Part shown: in pieces, positions 1-10,298 of the stretch | How the letters are laid out: each line of letters begins with the position of its first letter | How positions within the stretch are numbered: the first letter of the stretch is position 1 | Source of the DNA: Rhodanobacter denitrificans | GTDB taxonomy: Bacteria; Pseudomonadota; Gammaproteobacteria; Xanthomonadales; Rhodanobacteraceae | Length of the DNA: 64,000 nucleotides | Direction of reading: 5' to 3' | NCBI RefSeq assembly: GCF_000230695.2 | Contig: NC_020541.1 | Coordinates: 558,001-622,000 of the forward strand | Translations under genes and position numbers: made by a program | The notes under the pieces: model-generated | Told to the model about the DNA's origin: nothing | Databases searched by the model: none | Seen by the model: the letters and a program-made list of their open reading frames with translations, nothing else

Positions 1-2846
1 ATACCGAACGCATCGCCAACGAGGCCTACCTGCGCACCGCCACCGAACGCCGCTCGGTTCTGGAGCTGGCGCGGCTGGTCGACTACCGCCTGCGCCCCGG
101 CGTCGCCGCCAGCGTCTACCTCGCCTACACCGTCGAGAAGGATTCGCCGCCGGTGACCATCCCCGCCCGTGCGCGGGCGCAATCGGTGCCGGCCCCCGGC
201 GAGCAGATGCAGACCTTCGAGACGGCCGAGCCACTGGATGCGCGCTTCGAATGGAATGCACTGCAGCCGCGGCTGACCCGGCCGCAGAACATCACACTCG
301 ACAACGTCGCCGGGCTCGGCGAGCTGTGGATCGCCGGCACCGCCAGCAACCTCAAGCCGAACGATCGCCTGCTGTTCCTGTTCGGCGACCTCGCCAGCGG
401 CGTGCAGGCGATCCGCCTGGTGCAGTCGGTCGAGGTGCAGCAGCAGAGCGGGCGCAGCAAGGTGCTGTTGCAGCCGGTCGATGCGGCGACGGTGGCGATC
501 GTGGCGGCGGCAAGCAAGGCGATCGCCGCGTTGAACGCGTCGGCCGCCGGGCCCCATCGCGAAAGATGGCTGGAAGGCATCGAGTCCGCGCGCAGGGATC
601 TGCTGCTGGGCGGCGACAACGGCGGCAGCTTCGACGTGCTGATGAGTCGCCGGCTGGATGGCATTCCCGCCGGGCCGCCGGCCGTCGACGATTTCAAGAG
701 CGCGGTGGACGCGGCGTTCGGCACCGTTCCGGCGCCCGCCGGTCCGCCGGCCGGCTTCGGCGCGCTGTTCGGCGCGCTGACGCTCACGCCGACCTTGCAG
801 CCGGCCAGCCGTTTCCGCCTGCAGCGCAACGTCGCCAGCGCACTGGGCAAGGCCAGCGACGTGCGACCGCAGCTGCTGCTGAATTTCGAGGCGCGGCTGG
901 CCGACAACTTCTACCGCGCCTGGACCAGCGTGCCGCAGGGCGAACCTTCGCCGGCACTGAGCGGCGTCCATGCGTTGCGCGTGTCCGCGCCGCTGTTCGG
1001 CTACAACGCACCGCACATCATGGGGCTGGGCTTGAACACGGACGCCGGCACCAAGGCGACGGTGCCGTATGTGTCCAGGCCCGACGGCGACTGGACGGCG
1101 GCCGAGGATGACGACCGCGTGCAACTGGACAACGCCTACGACGGCGTGCTTGCCGGCAGCTATCTGCTGATCCAGCCGAGCAGTGATGACGTGCCGGCGG
1201 TGGCGAAGGTGAAGAGCGTGCGGATCCATCCGCGCAGCGACTACGGCATCAGCGGCAAGACCACCGACATCGTGCTGGACGATCCGTCGACGGGTGGTGG
1301 CTCGCCCGTCTGGCGGGCGCCGGACATGGCGATGCTGCGCGGCACGCAGGCGCATGCGCAGAGCGAACCGTTGCCGCTGGCCGAACTGGCGATCGCCGAC
1401 ACGATCGGCCGGGTCGCCGATGACGGCACGCCGCGTACGACCGGGGACAACGCCACCCGGCTCACCCTCGATACCGCCGTCGACGGCCTCAAGGTCGGCC
1501 GCTGGGTGATCGTCGAGGGCCGGCGCAGCGACGTGCCGGGCACCGACGCGGTGACGGCCGCCGAGCTGGTGATGCTGGCCGCGGTGGAGCAGGGCGCGGA
1601 TGCGAACCTGCCGGGCGACACCGTGCACAGCACCCTGGTGTTCGCCAGCCAGGGCCTGGCATACAGCTACGTGCGCGACAGCGTGGCGGTGCATGCCAAC
1701 GTGGTGCGCGCCAGCCATGGCGAGACGCGCAACGAGGTGCTCGGCAGCGGCAACGGTGCCGCGACGATGCAGGCGTTCGTGCTGAAGCAGTCGCCGCTGA
1801 CGTACGTTTCCGCCGCCACCGTCGACGGCGTGCAGAGCACGCTCACGCTGCGCGTCAACGACATGCGGTGGCACGAGACGCGCAACCTCGCCTTCGTCGG
1901 CGCAGCCGAGCGCAGCTTCGTCACCGCCATCGACGACGGCGGCAAGACCACGGTGCAGTTCGGCGACGGCACGCATGGCGCGCGTCCGCCGACCGGCATC
2001 GAAAACATCGTCGCCACCTACCGCAACGGCATCGGCACGCCGGGTAACGTGCGCGCACGACAGGTCAGCCTGCTGGCGACCCGGCCGCTCGGCGTCAAGG
2101 AGGTGATCAACCCGCTGCGCGCCTCCGGCGGCGCCGACGCGGAGACGCGCGATCAGGCGCGTCGCAACGTGCCGCTGGCGGTGCTGGCGCTGGACCGGCT
2201 GGTCTCGGTGCCGGACTACGCCGACTTTGCGCGCACGTTCGGCGGCGTCGGCAAGGCGGCGGCGATCAAGCTGGGCCACCGGGTGCAGGTGACCATCGCC
2301 GGTGCCGCCGATGCGCCGATCGACTCGTCTTCCGATCTGTACCGCAACCTGCTGCAGGCACTGCAGCGCTACGGCGATCCGTCGCTGTCGGTGCAACTGG
2401 GCGTGCGCGAGCTGCTGGCGCTGACCGTGAGCGCGAAGGTGGGGCTGCTGCCGGACTTCGCGTGGGAGTCGGTCGAGCCGGCCGTGCGCGCGGCGCTGCT
2501 GGATGCGTTCGGCTTCGAGCGGCGCGCTCTGGCGCAGAGCGTCTACCTCAGCGAATTGGTCGCCTGCGTGCAGGCCGTGCGCGGCGTGGCCTGGGTCGAC
2601 GTGGACGCGTTCGGCAGCCTCGACGAGGCGACCCTGCTGGCCGGTTTCGGCGTGAGCGGCGACAAGCAGGGTGATGGCGTTGGCTTGATGAGCCACGCCA
2701 CCGCCACGACCGTTGCGACGGTGCCGCCGCGCGTGCGCGTGCTGCCCGCCCGCTACGACGATCAAGGCACGCTGCGCCCGGCGCAGCTCGCCTACCTGCC
2801 GCCGAACATCCCCGACACACTGCTGCTGCAGGAGGCCACGCCATGA
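1..2846 (+). CDS. Baseplate J-like protein of a contractile injection system (5' end missing)
   Basis: The gene enters from the left edge; the first complete codon begins at base 3 and 947 residues are visible. The C-terminal half carries the baseplate J hallmark: an FGDG..G..PP segment followed by YRNGIGTPGNV (about bases 1960-2050) and a proline/alanine-rich hinge. This matches the 'putative baseplate assembly protein' family of phage-tail-like and extracellular contractile injection systems, where it forms the wedge of the baseplate. The N-terminal part looks like a long repetitive beta-rich region and I assign no function to it. Its stop overlaps the next start (ATGA at 2843-2846), so the two are probably translationally coupled. 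Family call is confident; phage remnant versus eCIS cannot be decided from this edge alone. Confidence 0.85.
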   Translation, partial: TERIANEAYLRTATERRSVLELARLVDYRLRPGVAASVYLAYTVEKDSPPVTIPARARAQSVPAPGEQMQTFETAEPLDARFEWNALQPRLTRPQNITLDNVAGLGELWIAGTASNLKPNDRLLFLFGDLASGVQAIRLVQSVEVQQQSGRSKVLLQPVDAATVAIVAAASKAIAALNASAAGPHRERWLEGIESARRDLLLGGDNGGSFDVLMSRRLDGIPAGPPAVDDFKSAVDAAFGTVPAPAGPPAGFGALFGALTLTPTLQPASRFRLQRNVASALGKASDVRPQLLLNFEARLADNFYRAWTSVPQGEPSPALSGVHALRVSAPLFGYNAPHIMGLGLNTDAGTKATVPYVSRPDGDWTAAEDDDRVQLDNAYDGVLAGSYLLIQPSSDDVPAVAKVKSVRIHPRSDYGISGKTTDIVLDDPSTGGGSPVWRAPDMAMLRGTQAHAQSEPLPLAELAIADTIGRVADDGTPRTTGDNATRLTLDTAVDGLKVGRWVIVEGRRSDVPGTDAVTAAELVMLAAVEQGADANLPGDTVHSTLVFASQGLAYSYVRDSVAVHANVVRASHGETRNEVLGSGNGAATMQAFVLKQSPLTYVSAATVDGVQSTLTLRVNDMRWHETRNLAFVGAAERSFVTAIDDGGKTTVQFGDGTHGARPPTGIENIVATYRNGIGTPGNVRARQVSLLATRPLGVKEVINPLRASGGADAETRDQARRNVPLAVLALDRLVSVPDYADFARTFGGVGKAAAIKLGHRVQVTIAGAADAPIDSSSDLYRNLLQALQRYGDPSLSVQLGVRELLALTVSAKVGLLPDFAWESVEPAVRAALLDAFGFERRALAQSVYLSELVACVQAVRGVAWVDVDAFGSLDEATLLAGFGVSGDKQGDGVGLMSHATATTVATVPPRVRVLPARYDDQGTLRPAQLAYLPPNIPDTLLLQEATP

Positions 2847-5110
2847 GCGCGCAAGCGGAAGGAGGGCGCGCCATGAGCGCGCGAGCGGATCGGCTGTTCG
2901 ACCTGCTGCCGGTGGTCTACCGCATGCGCGATGCGGAGCAGGGCTATGCGCTGCGCGATTTCCTGCGCGTGCTGTCGAGCCAAGTCGAGGTGATCGAGCA
3001 GGACATCGCGCGGCTGTACGGCAACGCCTTCATCGAGACCTGCGACGACTGGGTGGTGCCGTATATCGGCGACCTGCTCGGCTACACGCTGCTGCCGGAA
3101 GCGGCCACGCTGGGCGCGGACGGCGGTCGCGATGGCGGCCTCGGCCGCGTGCTGGCACCGCGCGCCGACGTGGCCAACACGATCGACGCGCGCCGGCGCA
3201 AGGGCACGCTGTCGCTGCTGGAGGACCTGTCCCGCGACGCGGCGGGCTGGCCGGCGCGCGCGGTGGAGTTCTACCGCCGGCTCGGCTGGATGCAGCATCT
3301 CGACCACCTGCATCCGCGGCGCGGCGGCACGGCCGACCTGCGCGATCCCGGGCGGCTGCAGCGGCTCGGCTGGGCCAACGGCGCGTTCGATCCGTTCGCG
3401 CACAGCGTCGACCTGCGGCGCCTGGGCAGCGCGCATCGGCGCGGCCGCCACAACATCCCCGCGGTGGGCGTGTTCGCCTGCCGCCTGCGCAGCTACCCGG
3501 TGAGCTGCACCCCGGCGTACTGCATCGAGGAGCGCGGCCCGCACTGCTTCAGCTTCAGCGTGCTCGGCAACGACACGCCACTGTTCCAGCGCCCGGTCGC
3601 GGAAACCGAACCCACCCACATCGCCGACGAGCGCAACCTGCCGCTGCCGCAGCGCCGCTGGCGTTTCGCCGAGCGCGGCGTGCTGGCCGACTACGCCAGC
3701 GTGGCGGCCGAACTCTACGGCGACGGCCGCAGCGTGCAGCTGTGGGCGCCGGACTGGCCGGCGAAAGGGCAGGGCGTGCCGGTGCCGCGCGAGGCGCTGA
3801 TCCCGGCGGATCTGTCCGGCTGGGGTGGCCAGGTGAAGCGCGGGCGCGTGGCAGTCGATCCCGAGCGCGGCCGCCTGCTGTTTCCGGCCAACCAGCGGCC
3901 GAAGCGCGGCGTGTGGGTGAGCTACCAGTACGGTTTTGCCGCCGATCTCGGCGGCGGCGAGTACGCACGGGTCACGCCGGAACTGGAAGGCGCCACGCGC
4001 TACGTGGTGCATGCGACGCGGCCGGATCGTGCGGCAAACGCCAGCTGGCCGGCCGGCCACTTCGGCAGCGTCGCCGAGGCGCTGGCGGCGTGGGCCGCCG
4101 CCAAGGCGGCCACGCCGGCGTTGCACGCGCTGATCATCGAGCTGGCCGAGAGCGGCGTGTACGAAGGCAGCCTCGATCTGCAGCTCGATGCCGGCGAGGC
4201 GATCCAGCTGCGCGCCGCCGAACGCACGCGACCGGTGCTGCGCCTGCTCGACGTGCGCGCCAGCCAGCCGGACGCGCTCAGCGTCAGTGGCCATGCCGGC
4301 AGCCGCGTCTTGCTCGACGGCCTGCTGATCGTGGGCCGCGGCGTCGAGGTGCATGGACCGGCGGAAGAAGATGACGCGCCGACCGGCGACCTGTGCGAAC
4401 TGGTGATCCGGCACTGCACCCTGGTGCCGGGCTGGGCGCTGCAGTGCGATTGCGATCCGAAGCGCCCGGGTGAACCCAGCGTCACGTTCGATCGCACGCG
4501 CGCTGCGCTGCGCGTCAGCCACAGCATCCTCGGCGCGATCATGGTGATCAGCCCCGAGCAGCGCGGCGAGCCGCCGCCGCTGGAACTGTGCGACAGCATC
4601 CTCGACGCCACCGGCATGGAGCGCGTGGCGCTGGGCGCGCCGGACGAGGCAGTGGCGTATGTCAAGGCCAGCTTCCGCCGCTGCACGGTGATCGGCGCGG
4701 TGCAGGCGCACGGCATCGTGCTGGCCGAGGACTCGATCTTCGCCAGCCCGCTGCGCGTGCTGCGCCGGCAGCAGGGCTGCGTGCGTTTCTGCTACGTGGC
4801 CGACGGTTCGCGCACGCCGCGACGCTTCCACTGCCAGCCCGACCTGGCGCTGGCCGCTGTGGTGCCGGAGCAGCGCGCGCATGAACGGCTGCGCGTGGTG
4901 CCGCAGGTCCGCAGCCGGCGTTACGGCACGCCGCACTACCTGCGCCTGGCCGATGGCTGCTGCGCGGAGATCCGCCGCGGTGCGTCCGACCGTTCGGCGA
5001 TGGGCGTCTGGCACGACCTGTACGAGCCGCAACGCGAGGCGAACCTCGCGGCGCGGCTGACCGAATACGTTCCGGCGGGCACGGACGCCGGCATCCTCTT
5101 TGCGACTTAG
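2843..5110 (+). CDS. Tail protein I-like / beta-helix fusion protein of the injection system
   Basis: Encodes up to 755 residues. Residues about 10-90 resemble phage P2 tail protein I (DRLFDLLPVVYRMRD followed by a conserved acidic helix and YIGDLLGY), a baseplate component. The remaining 600 residues are far longer than a normal tail protein I. Residues about 430-660 show short beta-rich repeats resembling a right-handed beta-helix, so this may be a fused fibre or spike. Two start codons compete: ATG at 2843 (ATGA overlap, AGGAGG upstream) and ATG at 2873 (AAGGAGGG seven bases upstream); the second gives MSARADRL, which starts directly before the conserved domain. The gene sits in an operon with the baseplate gene and the DUF6519 gene. 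Confidence 0.8.
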   Translation: MSAQAEGGRAMSARADRLFDLLPVVYRMRDAEQGYALRDFLRVLSSQVEVIEQDIARLYGNAFIETCDDWVVPYIGDLLGYTLLPEAATLGADGGRDGGLGRVLAPRADVANTIDARRRKGTLSLLEDLSRDAAGWPARAVEFYRRLGWMQHLDHLHPRRGGTADLRDPGRLQRLGWANGAFDPFAHSVDLRRLGSAHRRGRHNIPAVGVFACRLRSYPVSCTPAYCIEERGPHCFSFSVLGNDTPLFQRPVAETEPTHIADERNLPLPQRRWRFAERGVLADYASVAAELYGDGRSVQLWAPDWPAKGQGVPVPREALIPADLSGWGGQVKRGRVAVDPERGRLLFPANQRPKRGVWVSYQYGFAADLGGGEYARVTPELEGATRYVVHATRPDRAANASWPAGHFGSVAEALAAWAAAKAATPALHALIIELAESGVYEGSLDLQLDAGEAIQLRAAERTRPVLRLLDVRASQPDALSVSGHAGSRVLLDGLLIVGRGVEVHGPAEEDDAPTGDLCELVIRHCTLVPGWALQCDCDPKRPGEPSVTFDRTRAALRVSHSILGAIMVISPEQRGEPPPLELCDSILDATGMERVALGAPDEAVAYVKASFRRCTVIGAVQAHGIVLAEDSIFASPLRVLRRQQGCVRFCYVADGSRTPRRFHCQPDLALAAVVPEQRAHERLRVVPQVRSRRYGTPHYLRLADGCCAEIRRGASDRSAMGVWHDLYEPQREANLAARLTEYVPAGTDAGILFAT

Positions 5111-5120
5111 GAGATCGACC

Positions 5121-6743
5121 ATGAAAGGCGACTTCGCACGCGTCAGCTTCGATCCGACCCGGCATTACAGCCAGGTGTTCCAGCAGCAGGGCCGCGTGTT
5201 GCTGGAGGCGGACTGGAACGAACAGGCGCAGATCCAGCTGCAGCTGCTGCGCAGCCTGGTGCGCGACCTGGTCGGCCCGTGCTGGGCCGCGGGCAGCGGC
5301 TTCGCCATCACCGCCAGCGTCACCAACGCGGACGGCAGCAGCAAGCCGCTGCCGCTGGCCGACTGGCAACTGGCGCCGGGGCACTTCTACGTCGACGGCA
5401 TCCTGTGCGTGAACGAGGCTGCCTGCACGCTGGCGCAACAGCCGTACGCGCCCACGCCTGACTACGGCGTGGCCGACGGCAAGAGCGGCTTCGAGAACCC
5501 GCCGCAGGGCTACGCGTTGTGGCTGGACGTGTGGGAGCGGCACCTGTGCGCGGTGGAAGCGCCGGGCATCGCCGATGCGGCGCTGGACGGCGTCGACACC
5601 GCCTCGCGTGCGCAAGTGGTGTGGCAGTTGCGCATGCTCGACCAACCGCGGGCGCAGCAACAGCTCGACGACGTCACCACGGCGTTGAAGACGCGTCAGC
5701 AAGCCGCGGACAATCCGACCAGTGCCGCCGCGATCAAGCAGCAGTTGGCCGAGGTGGCCTCGCTGCGCAAGAGCCTCGACGGCGGCGACCAGGCCAACGC
5801 CTCGCCCTGCGCGCTGGTGCGCCAGTTGCTCGATGCGCGCGCGACCTATGCGTCGCCGCGGCTGCGCGCCGAGCTGGGCCCCCACGAGACCGATGACGAT
5901 CCTTGCGTGATCGCCGCCGACGCGCGCTACCGCGGCATGGAGAACCAGCTGTACCGGGTCGAAATCCACCAGGGTGGGCCGGCCGGCACCGCCAGCTTCA
6001 AGTGGTCGCGCGAGAACGGCTCGGTGGTGTTCCCGGTCACCCGCAGCAATCTCGGCGCCACGGCGGACGACGGCAGCGCACCACTGACGGTGACGCTGGC
6101 CCGGCTCGGCCGCGATGCCCGGCTCGGGCTGGCGGCGAACGACTGGGTGGAGCTGGTCGACGACCGCTACACGCTGGGCCAGCGCGCGTATCCGCTGCTG
6201 CAGGTGCTCGCGATCGATCCGGCGAATGGCAGCGTCACCCTGAACGTGCCGAAGAACATCGTGCCATGGCCGTTGGACAGCGATCCGCGCCAGCATCCGT
6301 TGCTGCGCCGTTGGGACCAGCGCGATGCGGTGAATGCGCAAGGCGTGCTGGCCGTGGCCGAGGGCACGCCGATGGCACTGGAAGACGGCGTCCAGATCAC
6401 CTTCGAGCCGGGTGGCGTGTACGCCACCGGCGAGTACTGGTTGATTCCCGCGCGCGTGGCCGGCAACGGCCAGCTCGACTGGCCGTTGGCGAACGGCGCA
6501 CCCGCCACCCTGCCGCCGCGCGGAGGGCATCACTACGCGGTGCTCGGTGTCACCGGTGACAACGGCAGCTATGTCGAATGCTGCTGCCGGTTCGACTCGC
6601 TGTGCCAGTTGCTGCAGGCCAGGCTTGGCCTGCAGACCGGGGCCGGGGCGGTGCTGGTGCCAGGCGCCGCCGTGGCGGCGCCGAGTGCGGTGAAGAAGGC
6701 GCGGGCCAGACCGGTGAAGAAGGCCGCGAAGGTGAACGGGTAG
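5121..6743 (+). CDS. DUF6519 domain protein, last gene of the injection-system operon
   Basis: A 540-residue protein starting MKGDFARVSFDPTRHYSQV, the signature opening of DUF6519 proteins found in eCIS-type clusters. The ATG at 5121 has AGGAG ten bases upstream and lies ten bases after the previous stop. The body contains an FKWSRENGSVVFPV segment typical of the family. No transmembrane segment is evident. The last 20 residues are a basic lysine/alanine/proline tail (VKKARARPVKKAAK) unlike the rest of the protein. Function is unknown; by context it is a structural or receptor-facing part of the injection particle. Confidence 0.75.
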   Translation: MKGDFARVSFDPTRHYSQVFQQQGRVLLEADWNEQAQIQLQLLRSLVRDLVGPCWAAGSGFAITASVTNADGSSKPLPLADWQLAPGHFYVDGILCVNEAACTLAQQPYAPTPDYGVADGKSGFENPPQGYALWLDVWERHLCAVEAPGIADAALDGVDTASRAQVVWQLRMLDQPRAQQQLDDVTTALKTRQQAADNPTSAAAIKQQLAEVASLRKSLDGGDQANASPCALVRQLLDARATYASPRLRAELGPHETDDDPCVIAADARYRGMENQLYRVEIHQGGPAGTASFKWSRENGSVVFPVTRSNLGATADDGSAPLTVTLARLGRDARLGLAANDWVELVDDRYTLGQRAYPLLQVLAIDPANGSVTLNVPKNIVPWPLDSDPRQHPLLRRWDQRDAVNAQGVLAVAEGTPMALEDGVQITFEPGGVYATGEYWLIPARVAGNGQLDWPLANGAPATLPPRGGHHYAVLGVTGDNGSYVECCCRFDSLCQLLQARLGLQTGAGAVLVPGAAVAAPSAVKKARARPVKKAAKVNG

Positions 6744-6824
6744 GCACGGCGCAGCACGCGGGCATAGGAGCAAACGCCGGGGTGACGTAGCATTCACCCG
6801 GAAACTCCCCGAGATGTTCCGAAT

Positions 6825-7811
<987 letters not shown>

Positions 7812-7893
7812 CAGCCGCCGCCCGTCCGGTCAGTATTCAGGCCCGACTGCCTAGGCTGGGCGCCTGGGCAAGGGCCGGTTGGAAACTTCACGC

Positions 7894-8217
7894 ATGACGA
7901 CGCACAAAAACTTCATCCCGGCTCTGCTCATATCGCTGTTCGTCGGCGTGTTCGGGTCGGCCCTGGCGCAGTCGGCCGAGGCGACGGTGACGCTGGACCA
8001 GGCGGTACTCCAGGTGCAGCAGGAGACCGGCGGCAAGGTATTGTCGGCCGAGCAGCGGGGGGTCGGGCGCCGGCAGGAATACCGCATCAAGGTGCTCACC
8101 CCGGACGGTCACGTCAAGGTGATGGTGGTCTCTTCAGAATCGGGCAAGAATCCGTCATCTGCCCAATCAACCAAGAACTCGCCCGCCAAGAATGCGGGCC
8201 GCAAGGAGAAACGCTGA
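7894..8217 (+). CDS. PepSY-like small secreted protein upstream of phoPQ
   Basis: A 107-residue protein with an N-terminal signal peptide (hydrophobic FIPALLISLFVGVFGSALAQ, cleavage probably after ALA). The mature part (TLDQAVLQVQQETGGKVLSAEQ..., RQEYRIKVLTPDGHVKVMVV) resembles a PepSY domain. A TTG at 7879 is in frame, but the ATG at 7894 has GGAAA about ten bases upstream and opens directly on a signal sequence. It ends one base before the phoP ATG, so it is probably co-transcribed. Small PepSY proteins beside phoPQ-type genes often modulate the sensor; that role here is inferred. Confidence 0.75.
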   Translation: MTTHKNFIPALLISLFVGVFGSALAQSAEATVTLDQAVLQVQQETGGKVLSAEQRGVGRRQEYRIKVLTPDGHVKVMVVSSESGKNPSSAQSTKNSPAKNAGRKEKR

Positions 8218-8218
8218 T

Positions 8219-8911
8219 ATGCGCATCCTGCTGGTGGAGGACGAGGCGCCGTTGCGCGAGACGCTGGCGGCACGCCTGAAACGGGACGGCTTCGCCGTCG
8301 ATGCCGCGCAGGACGGCGAGGAGGGCATCTACCTCGGCCGCGAGGTGCCGTTCGACCTGGCGATCATCGACCTGGGCCTGCCCAAGATGTCGGGCATGGA
8401 GCTGGTCAAGGCGCTGCGCGAGCACGGCCAGCGCTATCCGATCCTGATCCTGACCGCGCGCGGCAGCTGGCAGGACAAGGTCGAGGGGCTGAAGTACGGT
8501 GCCGACGACTACCTGGTCAAGCCATTCCACGTCGAGGAACTGCTGGCGCGCATCAACGCGCTGGTGCGCCGCGCCAGCGGCTGGTCCAAGCCGATCCTGG
8601 CCTGCGGCATGATCAAGCTGGACACCACCGCGCAGACGGTGATGGTGGAAGGCAAGCCGGTCGACCTGACCAGCTACGAATACAAGGTGCTGGAGTACCT
8701 GATGCTGCACGCCGGCGAGCTGGTGTCCAAGGCCGACCTCACCGAGCACATCTACCAGCAGGATTTCGACCGCGACTCCAACGTGCTGGAAGTGTTCATC
8801 GGCCGCCTGCGGCGCAAGCTCGACCCGGAAGGCACCCTCAAACCCATCGAGACGGTACGTGGACGCGGATACCGCTTTGCCATCCCGCGCACCGACGGCG
8901 ACGACGAATGA
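8219..8911 (+). CDS. phoP: PhoP-family response regulator
   Basis: A 230-residue OmpR/PhoP-class regulator. Receiver residues are E7-D8, phospho-acceptor D51 (IIDLGLP), the LTAR threonine and the VKPF lysine. The C-terminal winged helix has the YEYKVLEYLMLHAGELVSK and NVLEVFIGRLRRKL blocks, ending in VRGRGYRF. Start at 8219: AAGGAG about ten bases upstream; upstream in-frame codons run into the PepSY gene. The sensor kinase gene follows with overlap. The family normally senses Mg2+, cationic peptides or pH through PhoQ; the signal here is not visible in the sequence. Confidence 0.92.
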   Translation: MRILLVEDEAPLRETLAARLKRDGFAVDAAQDGEEGIYLGREVPFDLAIIDLGLPKMSGMELVKALREHGQRYPILILTARGSWQDKVEGLKYGADDYLVKPFHVEELLARINALVRRASGWSKPILACGMIKLDTTAQTVMVEGKPVDLTSYEYKVLEYLMLHAGELVSKADLTEHIYQQDFDRDSNVLEVFIGRLRRKLDPEGTLKPIETVRGRGYRFAIPRTDGDDE

Positions 8912-10298
8912 GCGTGGGTCGCCGCGCCGCCCGCTGTCGCTGGCGGCACGCGCGGCGATCGCCACCACGCTCGTGCTGGCCGGCTTCCTCGGCCTGGTCG
9001 GGCTGACCCTGACCCAGACCAACAAGGCGCGCGCGCTGCGCACGCTGCACGATCGGCTCGAGAATTTCGCCATCGCGTACATCACCAGTACCGACGTCAA
9101 CCGGTACGGCAGGCTGTTGCCGCCAGAAACCTCGCCGAACCCGAACTTCTCGCGACCGGGTTCCGGCCTGTATGCGGTGGCGCTGGGCGACCACGGCTAT
9201 CACTGGGAATCGTCGTCGGCGATCGGCCGCGATTTCGCCTTCCTCAGGCCGCTGGAGCCGGGCCAGAGCCAGTTCGTGGGGCCGATCGACACCCACATGG
9301 GCCGGCTGTACTACTACAGCTACGGCGTGGCGCTGGACACCGTGGACAGGAAATCGGTGCGGCTCACCGTGCTGGTGGCGCAAACCGAGGACCAGCTCGA
9401 GGGCGAGAACGCGGTGTTCCGCCATACCTTGGTGGTGTGGCTGTCGATCCTCGGCGTGATGCTGATCGTGCTGCAGCTGCTGCTGCTGCGCTGGAGCCTC
9501 ACTCCGCTGCGCAAGGTGGCCAGCGACATGAGCCGGGTCGAACGCGGCGACAGCGAGCAGCTGGACAGCCAGTACCCGCTGGAGCTGACCGGCCTGACCG
9601 AGCGCATCAACGCGTTCATCACCAACGAGCGCGAGCAGCGCACGCGCTACCGGCATACCCTGGCCGACCTGGCGCACAGCCTGAAGACGCCGCTGGCGGT
9701 GATCCGCTCGCAGCTGGAGTCGCCGACCACCGGCGACGAGGCGGCGCGGCGCGCCAGCGTGCTCGACCAGGTGCGGCGGATGAACGAGCTGGTCGCCTAC
9801 CAGCTGTCGCGCGCCGCCACCTCCGGCCGGCAGACCTTCGCCAGCGCGGTGCCGATCGCCGGCCATGCCGAGGACCTGGTGCAGGGCCTGGAGAAGGTCT
9901 ACGCGGCCAAAAATGTTCTCTGCGAATTCGACATCGAGGACGGTGCGGTGTTCTACGGCGAGCAGGGCGACCTGCTGGAGCTGATGGGCAACCTGCTGGA
10001 GAACGCGTTCAAGTGGGCCGGCCACCGCGTGCTGCTGGTGGTGAAGATGCAGCCGCAATCCGGCCGCAAGCGCCCCGGCCTGTGGCTGAGCGTGGAAGAC
10101 GACGGCCCGGGCATTGCCGAGGACCAGATCGAGAAGGTATTGCAGCGGGGCGTGCGCGGCGACGAGCGGGTGCAGGGCCACGGCATCGGCCTGTCGATCG
10201 TGCAGGACATCGTGCATGCCTATCAGGGCGAACTGGTGGTCGACCGTTCGCCGGAATTAGGCGGCGCGCGCTTCAGCGTGAGGCTGGCAGCAAGCTGA
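8859..10298 (+). CDS. phoQ: PhoQ-family sensor histidine kinase
   Basis: A membrane histidine kinase of up to 479 residues: TM1 about residues 29-50, a periplasmic sensor domain, TM2 around VWLSILGVMLIVLQLLLL, HAMP, phospho-acceptor H273 in LAHSLKTPLAV, N-box GNLLENAFKWA, and G-boxes VEDDGPGI and GHGIGLSI. It pairs with the preceding regulator. The start is uncertain: the only in-frame starts are GTG 8859 and TTG 8877, both inside phoP, whereas the natural ATGA overlap start at 8908 is one frame off. The 3' end is inside a symmetrical hairpin shared with mtfA. Confidence 0.88.
   Translation: MDADTALPSRAPTATTNERGSPRRPLSLAARAAIATTLVLAGFLGLVGLTLTQTNKARALRTLHDRLENFAIAYITSTDVNRYGRLLPPETSPNPNFSRPGSGLYAVALGDHGYHWESSSAIGRDFAFLRPLEPGQSQFVGPIDTHMGRLYYYSYGVALDTVDRKSVRLTVLVAQTEDQLEGENAVFRHTLVVWLSILGVMLIVLQLLLLRWSLTPLRKVASDMSRVERGDSEQLDSQYPLELTGLTERINAFITNEREQRTRYRHTLADLAHSLKTPLAVIRSQLESPTTGDEAARRASVLDQVRRMNELVAYQLSRAATSGRQTFASAVPIAGHAEDLVQGLEKVYAAKNVLCEFDIEDGAVFYGEQGDLLELMGNLLENAFKWAGHRVLLVVKMQPQSGRKRPGLWLSVEDDGPGIAEDQIEKVLQRGVRGDERVQGHGIGLSIVQDIVHAYQGELVVDRSPELGGARFSVRLAAS

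Noticed and set aside
2792..5122. A 776-codon minus-strand frame opposite the tail-protein gene
   Set aside because: Mirror of GC3-rich coding sequence; no signature motifs.
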